A DNA stretch of 40,221 bases, taken from contig JAAZHE010000044.1 in assembly GCA_012510855.1 (NCBI GenBank), positions 1-40,221 of the forward strand, read 5' to 3'. Each line of letters opens with the position of its first letter. Within the stretch, counting starts at the first letter, position 1. A program made the position numbers and the translations under genes. Shown here in pieces: positions 40,036 through 40,221 of the stretch. The stretch is from Bacillota bacterium. GTDB lineage: Bacteria > Bacillota > Limnochordia > DTU087. The notes below the pieces were generated by a model. The model made no database searches, was not told the DNA's origin, and saw nothing but the letters and a program-made list of their open reading frames with translations.

Positions 40036-40221
40036 TTATGCAGCCCCGATGAGTTTCTTGGCTACATCGACGGCAGTACCGGAATCAGGAGCATATCCGT
40101 CAGCGCCGATATCATCGGCAAAGGCCTGGGTTACCGGTGCGCCGACTACCAATACCTTGACACTATCCCGGAGGCCGGCATCGGTTAATGCCTGAATGGT
40201 CTCCTTCATATTCACCATGGT
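40036..40221 (-). CDS. Corrinoid (B12-binding) methyltransferase protein, C-terminal fragment cut by the window edge
   Basis: VNMKETIQALTDAGLRDSVKVLVVGAPVTQAFADDIGADGYAPDSGTAVDVAKKLIGAA matches the C-terminus of MtaC/MtbC/MttC-type proteins; the real gene starts beyond 40221. Confidence 0.8.
   Translation of the reverse strand, partial: TMVNMKETIQALTDAGLRDSVKVLVVGAPVTQAFADDIGADGYAPDSGTAVDVAKKLIGAA

Overview
This is a gene-dense 40 kb chromosomal window, most likely from a Gram-positive, probably endospore-forming and anaerobic Bacillota lineage. Supporting content: SpoIID-domain protein, Rex, formate-THF ligase, B12 uptake, ferredoxin-fused ETF. No tools were run; all family calls come from reading the translations and from recalled motifs. 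Most genes are ordinary housekeeping genes: rho, fba, pyrG, argS, speE, ndk, fhs, rex, glyS, rlmH, htrA, a phosphoglucomutase, nfo, dus and rpmE. The parts most worth a second look are: (1) a non-coding tandem array, about 373 bp, between the convergent MCP and rex genes, with a ~21-22 bp period, a degenerate conserved core (about NGATCYTNNNTCGACC) and 5-nt variable spacers, some of which are complementary to the neighbouring spacer; (2) a short Gln-rich ORF with a TTG start and a perfect AGGAGG, resembling a gamma-type SASP with two E-F-(A/S) sites, divergent from nfo; (3) a homologue of cyanobacterial acyl-ACP reductase (AAR) that keeps the catalytic-Cys context, in a conserved-looking three-gene operon; (4) a SPOR-SpoIID-beta-propeller fusion; (5) a membrane-anchored solute-binding-like hybrid; (6) a CarCDE-like acyl-CoA dehydrogenase/ETF operon next to a corrinoid protein; (7) a B12 riboswitch operon with a palindrome over its predicted -35. 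The left edge probably holds an IS21-type element terminus.
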